A DNA stretch of 64,000 nt from the NCBI GenBank assembly GCA_963277665.1, contig OY728121.1, forward strand, positions 1,655,196,062-1,655,260,061, read 5' to 3'. The position numbers and the translations under genes are program-made. Below, in pieces: positions 34,496 to 46,350 of the stretch. The stretch comes from Viscum album. Lineage: Eukaryota; Streptophyta; Magnoliopsida; Santalales; Viscaceae. The notes beneath the pieces are model-generated. The model was not told the origin of the DNA. It saw nothing but the letters and a program-made list of their open reading frames with translations, and ran no database searches. Positions within the stretch are counted from its first letter, which is position 1, and every line of letters begins with the position of its first letter.

Positions 34496-36263
34496 ATAGA
34501 TGAATTAATTACATCCACATCACTAACTTCATTTCCCTTTCTAGGAATAAACTTGGGAATCATAGCAAGTATCTCCCTTGAAGACAAGTTGGGTCCTTGC
34601 TGTGAAGTGGAATCATAGGGAGATTTAGAGCTAGGTGTCATTTCCATAGTACCTCTATACCATTCTAGACAATATTTTAAAGTAATCAAACCAATATTAG
34701 GATTCATGGAAGTAGAGTCTTCCATAGATTCATTTGACTTGGACTAATAAGAAGATTCCTTCTCAAATCCCTTCACTGAAATAGATTTCCTTTTCTCTTT
34801 GATGTGCACTCCTTTGTTTTTAGTTTTAATTAACGTAGCAGCCTCCAACTTAGTCTTCCCTTTTGACATTTTAGGGAAATAAAAAAGTTTCTCTAGTCTA
34901 AGTTTGTTATGAGCCTCTTTCTGTGCTGAAATCTATTTCCCAATTTGACTGTCATTAGATTCATATATGCTTTTCTCATATTCTATGCCCCCAATTAGGG
35001 ACTCCTTTATGGAAATACCCACATAAATTGTAACTACCTCATCAGCCAAGTCTTACCATGAGACAATAGGTTTATCATTTAGTAGATGTGGGGAGGAATC
35101 CTTTTGAATTTCCTGAGAAGAATCATTCCTAGTACTTTTAATGTAAATCCTTTCCTGTTGATTAGCCTCAGACCTAGTTACATCTTGAACCATCTGCTCT
35201 ACCTAAGCATTCCTAGAGCTTAAGATCATGGTGGGATATTCACAAGGAGTCTCATCTCTAACTTTATCTTTTGGGTGAGAAACGGTCTCCTACGTTGACT
35301 TAAAACTATCTTTCCTCCTACAGTGTTTCTCATCATGTCCTTTCATCAGGAATTTAGCACAAATGATATTTTCTCAATTGATGGACCTCGAGTGTCCAAT
35401 GATAGAACAAGAATCACAATAAATTAGCATTTTCACATGCACAATTCTAAGACTAATTTCATATTGGGGAGTGGAGAGGAAAAGCTTGTTTATTAGGGAA
35501 GATCTTAAATCTACCTCAACTAGTATTCTAGAAAAATAACCAAAACTAAATATTTCAGTAGCTAAATCCATCTGAATAGGAATCCCCATCGCTGAAGTAA
35601 TGTCATAAAATATTTTAGAGTGCCACAAAACCCAGTTTAAACCATAAAATTTGATCCAAACCTGAGAAAAGGAGTCTTTAAAATGATTAAGGTTTAAGTT
35701 TAAGTTCCACTTATGGATCCTAAAAGTTCCTGGACTTAAATTTACTCAACCAAAACTACATGCCCGACCTTTCAAATCGGTAGTGGGAAAAAGCATATGA
35801 AAAAATCCTCAGCCCAAAGAGATGCACTTGAAATCATGAAAACCCCAAATATAAGCTAATTGGGTGATCAGATCTGACACTTTTAAGGTTTCATACCTTT
35901 GGATAAAGAAATACGGGAGATATAAGAGTTCTTACAAAGTTTGAACCTATCCGAGATTGCTCCATCTGATACTGAGATGTGGGTAGTAGATCCTTTTTTA
36001 TGATTCCTTGTGCGACCTAATTTTCAGGGAAGATGAAAGTTCCACTCGAAGTGCCAGAAAAGGGAGAGAAATCCTTTAAATCTTTCACTTCATAGGCCTT
36101 CATCTTCTGCGACTTATTCAAAATTTGGCTAGAAATGCAGTGAGTCGAATCATATGCATATTGATTCAAACCTCTTGGATGGATTAGGTCGACCTAATCA
36201 CTCGGGAGCTTTGAGAGCTCTTTCTCCCACTCTTCCATCTTCAGGTCTTCCAAATGGTAGTTC

Positions 36264-36284
36264 ATAAATATATATAATTAATAT
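36264..36284. repeat. LINE target-site duplication, right copy
   Basis: 21 bases identical to 30603-30623. Confidence 0.8.
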
Positions 36285-37490
36285 ATTTATTATATATATT
36301 TATAAAATTATAAATATAATAAATATATTTATTATAATTTTATAATTATTTAAACATATCTATATTTATTTATAATTATAACTATAAATAAATATTTTTT
36401 TATTTATAATAAAAAATTATAATAAATATATATTTATTTATAGTTAGAATTATAAATAAATATAGATATCTTTAAATAATTATAAAATTATAATAAATAT
36501 ACTTATTATATTTATAATTTTATAAATATATATAATTAATATATTTATTATAATTTTATGATTATTTAAATATATCTATATTTATTTATAAATATAATTA
36601 TAAATATTTTTATATATTAATAAATATATTTATTTAATTATATATATTTATAAAATTATAAGTATAAAAAAATATTTATTATAATTTTATAATTATTTAT
36701 ATATATATATAATTATAATTATAAGTATAAATAAATATTTTTATAAATATTTTTATATAATTATAAATATATTTATATATATAAAAATATAAATTATAAT
36801 AGATGTATCTAATTTTATAATTATTTAAATAAATATATATATATAGTTATAACTATAATTATAAATAAATATATTTAAAACTATTTATATATAATTAACA
36901 ATTTATAATTATAAATATAATAAATATATTTATTGTGATTTTATAAGTACTTATGAGAATATAATATATTCATGGGTATAACATGAATGAATCATGTACT
37001 TAGTAAAGTATAGATTATAGTTATCACATAAATAGACAACATGAATAATATTAAGGGTGTAATGTGTAAATGAACATTCATGATGAATACATAACATATG
37101 CATGCATCAATTATACTCACTCGTCAATATATTTATTGACCAAATTCATTGGAAACATATATTTATTTAAATATATATTTATTTAATTATAATTATAATT
37201 ATAATTATATATATTTAAAAAGTATTTATATATAATTATAAATATATAATTATAAATATAAAAAATATATTTATTATTTAATAAAATTTATTATAATTTT
37301 ATAATTATTTTAATATATATTTATTTAATTATAATTCGATAAATACTTTTTTAAAAAAATTATGTATATATATATATTTGAATGATTAAAAAATATATAT
37401 TAATTATAAACACGTGTTTTTTATTTAATGTATATAAATAAACATTATTTATGAATATAAATATAATAATTTTATATAAATTAATAATAT
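36285..37490. repeat. AT-rich array, right
   Basis: About 1.2 kb built mainly from TATTTATTATA, ATAATTATAAAT and TTTATAATTATTTA variants, many self-complementary. A short non-repetitive piece (36940-37140) with ATGAATGA/CATGAAT words interrupts it. No coding sequence. Confidence 0.8.
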
Positions 37491-37494
37491 TTTT

Positions 37495-37612
37495 TGTTAA
37501 AAACTTTTATCAGCGCTTTTAGCTAGCACTGATAAAGGTGAGGCTTTTATCAGCACTTTTTTCTTAGCGCTAATAAAAGTCAGTGCTGCCCTTACACCGA
37601 TCTGGTGTAGTG
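37495..37612 (+). repeat. Right subterminal repeats and TAGTG terminus
   Basis: Two palindromic copies of CTTTTATCAGCGC...GCACTGATAAAG type and a terminal CACC-GATCT-GGTG hairpin ending TAGTG. Confidence 0.55.
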
Positions 37613-38144
37613 AGACCCCACCTGAGGATTTATTTTTCGAGAATAAAATAATAATAATAAATATATATTTATTATATAATAGTTTCATACACATACAAAG
37701 GAGGTCGAACTAACAATAAGAGTTTTCTAGTCTCACTTTTACTTCAGTGAGACATATGTCATATTCATTGCTTGTTTCTTTTCTGTGATGTATATAATGA
37801 ACCTTTGATATGTTATATCACGGATCTATTTTTATTTATAGTATTTAAAGTTTCATTTGAATTTATTTCTTTAATGGGGATTATGATTCAAAAGTTACAA
37901 AAGCGGTAAGGGTTTATTTCGTAATATCATCATTATTTGGGATTTTTACATTTAAGTCTCGTTTGGAAAAATTGTTTGATATTTCTATCTTAAAATCAAT
38001 CAATTTTCTTCTGCTCTTCTTTTTCATATACTTTTCAAGTAATAAAACAATTTTCCTCTCTTTGTTACTTAAAATTATTGAGAAAATGTTTTTAAGAAAA
38101 ACTGACTTTATTTCTATCTTTGGTCAAAAAAAATTTCATTCTTG
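37613..38144. other. No gene recognised
   Basis: AT-rich spacer between the CACTA-like terminus and the next LTR element. The 72-codon ORF at 37963-38181 crosses the LTR start and has no recognised similarity. Confidence 0.4.
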
Positions 38145-39809
38145 TGAATTTCCATTTCACTGTTTTTTTATTATTAATTAAAATATTATTTTCATTTTAA
38201 TATGAAATTTTTTGTCTTTCATTTTATTCTTGTTATACGGTTGTCAATTGGGAACCGCCTGAACAGTTTCGGCTATCCACATGTGGATACATTTCTGCAA
38301 AAAAAATTAACATATATGCTCTGGTATCATTACCCCATTAGCGGCTCCTCATTATTCACTTCTGTTGTGTGTGTCGCTCCATTTGGGTATGGCCTTTTTT
38401 GGCTATAGGGCGTCTCACCTCCCCTATTTCAACAGATCTTCTTCAAGTGTTAGAGCTCGACCATGTGGATTTGGTCTTCACAGAGGTGGCACAAGGTTTG
38501 GCTTCTAGGGAGGAGTGGAGTTCTAATGTTGACCTATTTATTTCTCAGCCTTGGCGAGCCCTGAAGCAGCGGCGCAACTGTCTTCCTCTAGCGACAGGTG
38601 ATAGGGTTCTTTTATTTCAAGAATTAATATTGTATTAGTCTTCTTCCTTGATTCGCGGCACATCCAGGTGCTCCATTTCAGCAACGGAGGGAGAAATTTC
38701 CCCTAGTTCAGTCCCTTCTTGACCAAGACTCACGCATCACAAGCTGTGAGTGACCCTTATGGTTTACTTCCTAGACTCACAAAGAGATATTAGCCACTTG
38801 AGGGACTCTAATGATGGTTTTATGTTCATTGGTGAAGGAGCCGCAATGGAGGAAGAGATTGACTCGACAAGGGGCAGTGGGTCTCATTCTTGAATCTGGT
38901 TGTCGATGAATCTAGTTCGAGTCATATAATCTGGGACAACAGCGATGAGATTATAAAGGAAAGTGGACTAGGACTATGTTAGAAAAGGTTCTCCAAATTT
39001 TGACATCAATTGGTTCAGGGTAACGAATCCAGTATACACCAGATCCGAATGACGACGGTTTTAGTGGCTTGCAACAATCTTCTTATTTGACAAAGGTTTG
39101 ACTGAACCCTGGTAAGAGGGTTTCGCTCCTGTTTATAGTTTTCTTTGTCTTATTTTGAAGTCTTGTTCATGTAGCTTATTTTACCCTTGATAATCCTTGT
39201 ACTCTTTTACCTTTTATAGTAAAAAAACCCTTGATGATCATCCCCCATGCACTTAGGTCATATGGTCGAAGCACGTAAATTCAATATACCTTTTACTAAT
39301 TTATTTCCACATTGTTTATTCGACCTGTAAAATGTTGAACATTCGTTACTTCTTGAATATTAATTTGAATTTTAATTTGGAATTTAAATGGTTTAATATA
39401 AGTTTTTTTGGGCTTTGTAATGCCCGGTTAATCATTGCTGTTGCAGGCTTAATTCTTGCTTGCTATTTGTTTCTAGAATTTTATCTCATTTTTATGGTTT
39501 TATTAAATCATTGTTGTACAAATTTTGTGTTCTATTTAATAAGAAATATTGAAAGCTTGAATTTTGTAATTTCCACTACATATGTGTCTGTTTACTATAT
39601 GTGATTTGTTCACTGGTTGAATTCATTTGAATGTTTTCATTTGATGTTATGGAATTGAAAGTCGAGCGTTATTTGTTTATCAGTTTGCATGTATTAAACT
39701 GTAAATGAAGATCGTTTTTTCATTTCAGATTTTAACAAACTAAAACACCCAATAGATCATGTGTTATTGTGTGGGGACTGTCTCTCGTGTAGGGGCGCTC
39801 CCCGAAACA
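38145..39809 (+). repeat. Left LTR of 4.8 kb element
   Basis: Aligns along its length with 41274-42942 (for example TGTCAATTGGGAACCGCC and the shared end GGGGACTGTCTCT...CTCCCCG). Many point differences show it is old. Confidence 0.8.
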
Positions 39810-39812
39810 AAT

Positions 39813-39825
39813 TGGTATCAGAGCC
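39813..39825 (+). promoter_or_regulatory. Primer-binding site
   Basis: TGGTATCAGAGCC, complementary to initiator tRNA-Met, three bases after the LTR. Confidence 0.8.
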
Positions 39826-41273
39826 TAATTGGGTTTAAATTTTGCTTTGTTAAAATTTGAAATCATTTGTTTGTTTATTTCAGATGACTTTCTAGTGGAT
39901 TTTACCTGTTGAATCATGCTTTGATTGTTTTGTTCTTCTAGGTCGTTAGTTCTCTTAGGCTATAATTTCATTCTGTTTCTGCTAGTTTGTTTCCTCGTTG
40001 TTTACCTTCCTTTTTTTTCTTTGCCTGTATGAGCCTCAAAGATGCTTCTTGGTAGTTGTTGCCTATGTGTGTCTATGGTTTTAGGTTAGGATTGGGTTTT
40101 GTGTGAGGTTAGCCTATGTTTGAGAGCTAGTTAGCAGTAAGGGTTTGGAAGGATCTTTTTTCTCTAGTGTTTGCCTTTTACCTAGGATATGAGCTTATAT
40201 TAGCTCTGATGTATTCATCCACATCCTTTAGGACTGTTTTCTCTAGGTATGGTCCTATAGTGAATTCGGTGTTTAGGTTTGGGTAGCTTGTGGATACAGT
40301 GTCACTTGGATGATCACCAAGCTTCTTTGTTTACTATTCGACCCTGTTTAGTGGATTTTTTTGGTTTCCCAGGAACCGTGTTCCGTTAGTAAGTATAAAC
40401 TAGGATGTGTGGCCCTTTAGTGTCTTGTTTTCCCCTAGTTTCTAAAAGGCACCCAACCTTTAGTTATTGCATCTTAAATCTGTCCTAGGATATTGGGACT
40501 GCTTTCATGTGTCCTTGTTGTTTCCCTTTTTTTAGGACATATCCTTTTGGATTTTGTTTCGGCGATCATCTTCTATGGTGGAGATTCTAAATCCATCTGT
40601 TGAGGATCTTCTGGTGCCTTACATCGAAAGTCCAGGCGGTGTGTCTCGGTTTCAAAGCCGACGGTTCTTGGTCCTTTGGTCCTTATATGTCTTTGTGGGT
40701 TCAAGTGGAGACTTCTTTGGGTTGTTTCATTTACTATGCATGGTTCCCCTCTCCGAGTTTCTCTCTCTTTGTTATTTTGCCTGATTCCCTATTTTGTACT
40801 GAGTTACATTCTATGTGAATTTATCTGAGTTTTGTTTTGCTATGTTTTGTGTGAGGATGGATACTGCTTTGTTTATTTTTTTTCTATAGGCACAGGTGAG
40901 CTGGTTCGGGGACCTGTTGGCATGTGATTTGCTAGTCCGTGATTTCCTCATTGGCATCCTCCTAGAGTACGACTCAGGTAAGTGCAAGTATGAACTTTTA
41001 TCATGAAATTGTTTAGAATTGTTTAATTCTGAACATGTTTATCAATTTTTCGATATCATTCAACATTAGGCGACATGTGTTACAGTTGATACATGGTAGG
41101 GGGATTGTTTGCTTCATACCCTATAGGTTGTTTCCTATTTAGGATATTCCCAAGTTGATTATTTTAGGTGGTGAGGATTGATCATGTGGTTAAGAGTTTA
41201 ATTGGCAAGGTGGAGAGTGTGTTGTGGCATGCTAAATCTGTTTATGAATTTTAATTAACAAGGTGGTGATTTT
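39826..41273 (+). other. Interior of 4.8 kb LTR element, no gene recognised
   Basis: T-rich, with a 76-codon ORF at 40554-40784 and an overlapping 72-codon ORF in another frame, neither recognised. It probably carries only packaging and priming signals. Confidence 0.55.
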
Positions 41274-42942
41274 TGAATTTATATTTCACCGTTTTTTTAT
41301 TGTTAATTAAAATTGTATTTTCCTTTTCATATGCAATTTTTTGGATTCTATTTTATACTTGTTATACGGTTGTCAATTGGGAACCACCTGAACAGTTTTA
41401 TCTATCCACGTGTGGCTATATTTCTACAAAAAAATTAATAGATATGCTCTGGTATCATTAACCCTTTGGTAGAACCTCATTCTTCATTTCTGGCGTGTGC
41501 GTCGCTCCATTTGGGTGCGGCCTTTTTTTGTCTAGAGGGCGGATCACCTCTCCTCTTCCGATGGATCTTATTCAAGTGGAAGAGCTCGACCATGTGGATC
41601 CAGTCTTCAAAGAGGTGGCATAAGGTTCGGCTTTTGGGGAGGAGTGGAGTTCCGGCGTCGACCTCTTTATTTATCGGCCATGGCGAGCCCTGAAGCAGCG
41701 TCGTGACTATCTTCCTTTGGTGATAGGTGGTAGGGTTCTTCGATTTCAAGAATGAACAGGGTATCTATCTTCTTCCTTGATTTGAAGCACATCCAGGTGC
41801 TCAATTTTAGAAACTAAGGGAGAAATTTCCCCTAGTTCAGTCCCTTCTTGACCAAGACTTGTGCATCACAAGCTGCGAGAGTCCCTTATGGTTTTCTTTG
41901 AGGCCTTGTAGAGAGAGATTAGCCTCTTGAGGGACTCCAGTGAGGGTTTTACATTAATTGATGAAGGAGATGAAATGGAGGAAGATATTGTCTCAGCAAG
42001 GGGTGGTGGGTCTCATTCTTGAACCTGGTTTTTGATGAATCTGGTTTGTGTCATACAATCTGGGATAGCAACGATGAGACTGTGATGGACAATGGACTAT
42101 GACTACGTCAACAAAAGGTTAACCGAATCTAGACAGAAATTGGTTCGGGGTAAAGAATATGGTATACATCATATCTGGATGGTGATGGTTTTAGTGGCTT
42201 GCGACAATCTTCTTCTTTGACAAAGGTTTGGTCGAACCCTGGTAAGGGGGTTCCACTCCTGTTTACAGTTTTCTTTGTCGTATTTTGAAGTATTGGTCAT
42301 GTAGCTTATTTTACCCTTACTACTCCTTGTACTATTTTACCTTTCATAGTAAAAAAAACCCTTGATGATCTTTCCCCATGCACGTAGTCCATATGGCCAA
42401 AGCACGTAAATCTCGGTGTCCATTTTACTACTTTCTTTCCACATTTGTTTATTCGACCTGTAAAATGTTGAACGTTCGCTACTTCTTGAATATTAATTTG
42501 AATTATGATTTGAAATTTAAATGGTTTAATATAAGTTGTTTTGGGATTTGTAATTCGTAGTTAATAATTACTTCTAAAAGATTAATTCTTGCTCATTGTT
42601 TTTTTCTGGAATTTTATCTCATTTTTATGGTTTTATTAAATCAGTGTTGTACAGATTTTGTGTTCTGTTTAATGAGAAATATTGCATGCTTGAATGTTGT
42701 AATTTCCACTTTATATGTGTCTGTTTACTACATGCAATGTGTTCACTGGTTTAATTCATTTGAATGTTTTCATTTGATGTTATGGAATTTCAAGTTGAAA
42801 ATTATTTTTTTAACAATTTTCATGTATTAAACTGTAAATGAAGACCATTTTTGAATTTCATATTTTAACAAACTAAAACACCCAATAGATCATGGGCTAT
42901 TTCGTGGGGACTGTCTCTTGGATAGGGGTGCTCCCCGCAACA
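41274..42942 (+). repeat. Right LTR of 4.8 kb element
   Basis: Partner of 38145-39809. Confidence 0.8.
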
Positions 42943-44469
42943 TTCCATATCCATGTTTTCTAATAATATTTTCAAAAAAATTAAAAATTCTCCAAATGAC
43001 TTATTAAAGACATTTTTACTCATATTTTATTTTTTAAAAAATGGTTTGAAAAGAATCTTCTTGTCATTTTTCAGATGATGTACTTTTGAACTTTTTACGA
43101 CAATGTGAAATGAATGGTTTTTTAACTTACATGTCATGTATGGAATTACCTACCATCATAACCGCTCATTTCTTTGAAGTTTCCTTTACAAGTTTCCATG
43201 ATTTTTTTCAAAGAAAAAAAATTCATAATATTCTAAAAAAAAATTAGTTTTTAAAAGTGATTTACAAATTGAAAATGATATATGTTTTTAATGACATTTT
43301 TATGATATTTCTATTCATTAATGACAATAACTTTTATTTTACTCATGTTTCACTATGAATATGTTGAAATGATACCATCTTTATTATTTTTTCAGATGGT
43401 TTATAATCAGTTTGACTGAGGATGTACTATTTTGATATCATTCGTCATATTACGCTGGATGATTTATGATTATTTCTATTGATTAGAAAAAGTATTAACA
43501 TTTTGTATGCTAATTTTTCAATAATAATGTTTATGTTGATTATGTTTCTCCCCATTAATGTGAGGAATTCATTGGACTTAGTGAATAACAAATGAGACCC
43601 ACTATAACTCATTGATGCATTGGTTAGTCTCATGAAATAAATTAGCTTTGGTATTTGGTTGAGATCTTACCCATTTATGTAATAAGTTTTTTCATGAGGC
43701 ATTGATGGTATGTTTACAATGTCTAACATTATGCATTCCCTTATTATGATATTAGTTATTGATATCTATGTGATTATTTGATTAATTATGATATCCATGG
43801 ATAATTTTCATGTTTGTTTGATTATTTATATGACATTATTTGATCATTTAATCCTATTATATTATTCTTCATGATCAAGTTATTGATTAAATGATATGTG
43901 TTTTCAGATATTTACCTTTTCATATTGATTATGCCTTATTTATTCATTATAACTTCTGTTGTACTCATAGCCTTATTAAGCGTATGATCTCACCTATTTC
44001 TCATGTTTCTTTTCCCTAAGATGTCTGGAAGTATATTATGACTGATATATAGAGATATACTAAAGAGAATAATGGTATTCACAAGAAAATTACTATGTTG
44101 TGTTTTAAATTGGTAAATGCAATGTGAAATTCGAGCATGTATCTAGTTTTTCATGACTATGAAATTATTCAATCTTTTGGGATGTGATCTCTTGTATCTA
44201 GCACCAATGTAATAAAATAAGCATCAACTATGAGCTACTAGGGTCGTGGTATTTACGATATTACAAAATTTTTACAAATATTTTATATGAAGACTTTTCA
44301 TTCATTGAGTACATCAATGGTGGCATTATCTCTTGATTATGATAAATATTTTTTTTACTACAATAAGATAATAAAGATTTTTTTTCATAAATTATCATAT
44401 GTGTTGTAAGAGAATTAATGTACCTTTCAAGGGGAACAATCTCTCTTCAACAACTAAAAGTCATTTGAA
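42943..44469. other. AT-rich spacer
   Basis: No clear gene. The part nearest 44470 may hold further decayed copia RT sequence, since RNase H follows in the expected direction. Confidence 0.4.
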
Positions 44470-45000
44470 TTATATCAAATGGATATTGTGATACATTGAA
44501 GGATTGATTGGGAATTATTTTATTTAAAAAATCAAAAATCAAAAATGGTTGGTTTTGTTGAGGTTGGATATTTGTTTGATCTACACAAAACACAATCTCA
44601 AACTAGATATATATTCATGTATGGCATAATCATCATTCCATGGTGTTCTATAAATAAATTCATTTATGTGACTTCCACCAATCATGTTGTACTGATTGTG
44701 ATTAATGAGACACTATGTTTGGTCGAAATCAATTATCCATCAAATAATTATATATTGAGTATTAATAGGTTCACCACTTTATATGAAAATAATTCGGTTT
44801 TTATACTGCAATTAAAATGTGGTTGTATCAATTATACATGTATCATCCATAAATAAATTACTTGTAAGTTTTTAAAGAGTTTAGAGATTGATATTCATCA
44901 ATGTATATCTTGTAATAACTGTGTAGATTTATCCACAAAGACATCTCCTAGAACACCTTTTGAAAAACTAAATTATAAAATTTGCAAGAAAATTTTTAAA
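44470..45000 (+). pseudogene. Copia RNase H relic
   Basis: From about 44500 the text WELFYLKNQKSKMVGFVEVG, YLFDLHKTQSQTRYIFMYG, TSTNHVVLIVINET, TTLYENNSVFILQLKCG and CVDLSTKTSPRTPFEKLNYK follows copia RNase H (canonical GYADAGYLSDPHKAQSQTG, SSNHAE, LYEDN..CI.QLK, LADLFTKALP..TFEKL). The catalytic acids are mostly lost (FVEVG for YADAG, NHVVL for NHAEI). No upstream or downstream element parts were matched. Confidence 0.7.
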
Positions 45001-45450
45001 TGCTATGGTTTTGTAATGGAAACCTGAGAATATTTTACTCTTTTTTCTGCTTAACATATTCAAATATATATTCAATTCAATCATTTTTATTTTTTTACAA
45101 TATTTTTTAAAAAAGAAGATTAAATAATACGGCTTTAGATTGAATCCAAACATGTGCTTCTTCTGCAACATTATCTTTGATGGAATCAAATAGAATAAAT
45201 TAATATTTGAATTGAATCAAAAATAATATTCTTATTTTCCACCTAAAATATGATGGCGATGACCTACTTATTATAATATATGGGGGAAATTATGTGAGGC
45301 CTAACGTGCTTTTTTATTTAAATAACTAATTAGAAGACACGTGATGGGTGTCATGTTTTTTTAGTTTTATTGGGATAGAGAAATTATTTCATTTGAAAAA
45401 CCTTGAAAATCGTCCAAAAAATAGCAAAACAATAGTAAAAATAAATAACT
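45001..45450. other. No gene recognised
   Basis: AT-rich. It ends with TAACT, the duplicated target site of the next element. Confidence 0.4.
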
Positions 45451-45791
45451 TGTAGTGAAATCAATTGAACGCCGATTGAAATGGAGAAGAATTTTGAAAC
45501 TGAAAATGTAAGACTGATCGTAGGCAAAGCACATAGTTGAGAAAGAGAGCGTCGAATTTGTGTATCATGATGATAATGAAAAATATAAATACAAGTACAA
45601 TAGAAATACAAAAGTTAAATAACACAATGTAGAGCCCCACAAAAACCATCACCTTTCATTAATCATTCCCATTTATTTATAGTGTACAAAGAATGCTAAA
45701 AGTTGGCATATGAAAGGTTGGTCACATGAAGGGGTTTATTGGGAATGGGAGTTATCATAATTATGACATTCATATTTAATATTTCATAACA
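45451..45791 (-). repeat. 3' LTR of minus-strand element
   Basis: 341 bp, the partner of 60024-60351. It has lost most CpG sites present in the partner. Confidence 0.85.
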
Positions 45792-45800
45792 CTCCCCCTT
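45792..45800 (-). promoter_or_regulatory. Polypurine tract
   Basis: Reads AAGGGGGAG on the minus strand and abuts the TGTTATG start of the 3' LTR. Confidence 0.75.
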
Positions 45801-45901
45801 GAATGTCATAATTTCATGGAACCTTATATAATCTTCACTTAAAAAACCCTATGGGAAAAATAGGTGAAGCCAAAGTAATTGAATTCCATGTCATGCTACC
45901 T

Positions 45902-46350
45902 CATTAAAAAACTTACTAGGAAAACCTAGTGGGAAAAACTGATGAAGGGAAAAAGAGTGTAGCATTCCCAGCTCCCCCTGATTATATCATTTAATTATGT
46001 CTCTAGGACATCAATTAATATTATTATTTAATTATGTCTTCAAGACATTGTAGGAAGACCAAATGTGATAATGAATGGACTCATTAAAAATTATAACTCA
46101 TGGGGAAGGCTAACAATTTCCATTCATTATAGATATTCAGAATAGTTTATAACATTACCTTGGATATATGTTATGATGTATTATTGTCCCATTAAAAACC
46201 TCATCAAGGAAACCCCCCCCCCCAAAGGAAAACACTTGATTAGGAAAAAAGAGTACAATAACATCAAGCCCCTAGAGTGTTTCCTCGTTAAAAACCTTAT
46301 CAAGAAAACCCAGTGGGAAAAACTTGACCAAGGGAAAAAGAGTACAAAAG
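45902..46350 (-). repeat. Three copies of an AAAACCCAGTGGGAAAAA block
   Basis: About 60 bp units at roughly 45902-45965, 46190-46260 and 46268-46350 read (on plus) CATTAAAAACCT...GGAAAACC(C/T)AGTGGGAAAAACT...AAGGGAAAAAGAGT. The middle copy carries a run of eleven C. The block is near the 3' LTR, where I recall such a phrase from plant copia 3' regions. Confidence 0.6.

Larger units (their letters stand above)
30735..36239 (-). pseudogene. LINE ORF1 (DUF4283, zinc knuckle region)
   Basis: In the minus direction from 36239, the N-terminus MEEWEKELSKLP is typical of plant L1 ORF1. At 35628-35374 MWHSKIFYDITSAMGIPIQM, ATEIFSFGYFSRILVEVDLR and KMLIYCDSCSIIGHS match DUF4283 and the following zinc-knuckle pattern. 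The frame is interrupted at 34495/31562 by an inserted element. After its removal the Ala codon GCT of the TAGCC duplication joins SSMA to TTYSAGHN in frame. The last part (30734-31153) is acidic, then basic (WKRGRYPHGRGGF), ending NMRTCSRMG. Stops and frameshifts are present. ORF1 binds RNA as part of the LINE particle. Confidence 0.7.
30624..36263 (-). mobile_element. LINE (L1-type) with ORF1 only, split by a later insertion
   Basis: Flanked by a perfect 21 bp duplication. Read on the minus strand it starts at 36263, has a short leader of about 24 bases and an ORF1 beginning MEEWEKELSKLPSD at 36239. It continues through a DUF4283-like domain to a basic end near 30735, and stops at 30624 about 110 bases later. 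No endonuclease or RT is present. The last bases on the minus strand (ATGAGGCCTTTTGAACC...TTCAAGAAAATATT) could be the start of ORF2. Without the 2.9 kb insertion the element is about 2.7 kb. Plant L1 elements normally keep the 3' end and lose the 5' end, so this is the reverse of the usual truncation. Confidence 0.75.
30130..37612 (+). mobile_element. Probable non-autonomous CACTA-like AT-rich element
   Basis: The right end is TCTGGTGTAGTG (37601-37612), i.e. CACTACACCAGA read inward. Inside it are palindromic TTTTATCAGCGC / AGCACTGATAAAG repeats (37500-37580). The same motif family occurs at the left (30147-30255: TTTTAGCAGCGC, CACTGATAAAGG, TTTATCAGCAC), but no clean CACTA terminus is visible there. 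Between the two ends, apart from a later LINE insertion, are only AT-rich arrays. Length without the LINE is about 1.8 kb. Left limit uncertain. Confidence 0.45.
38145..42942 (+). mobile_element. Pol-less LTR element, 4.8 kb
   Basis: Two direct repeats, 38145-39809 and 41274-42942 (about 1.67 kb each), start TGAATTT and end AACA. A primer site TGGTATCAGAGCC lies at 39813, three bases after the left repeat. A purine-rich AAGGTGGTGA lies just before the right repeat. The 1.46 kb interior has only short ORFs and no gag or pol motif, so it is a non-autonomous LARD-like element. I could not match a TSD (TTCCA follows the right LTR). Confidence 0.8.

Noticed and set aside
38290..38340. Second primer-binding site (CTCTGGTATCATTACC)
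   Set aside because: It lies inside the LTR, not after its end, and recurs at the same place in the other LTR. The match to tRNA-Met stops after TGGTATCA.
44545..44856. Stand-alone 103-codon gene
   Set aside because: Its text aligns with copia RNase H, so it is an element relic, not a host gene.
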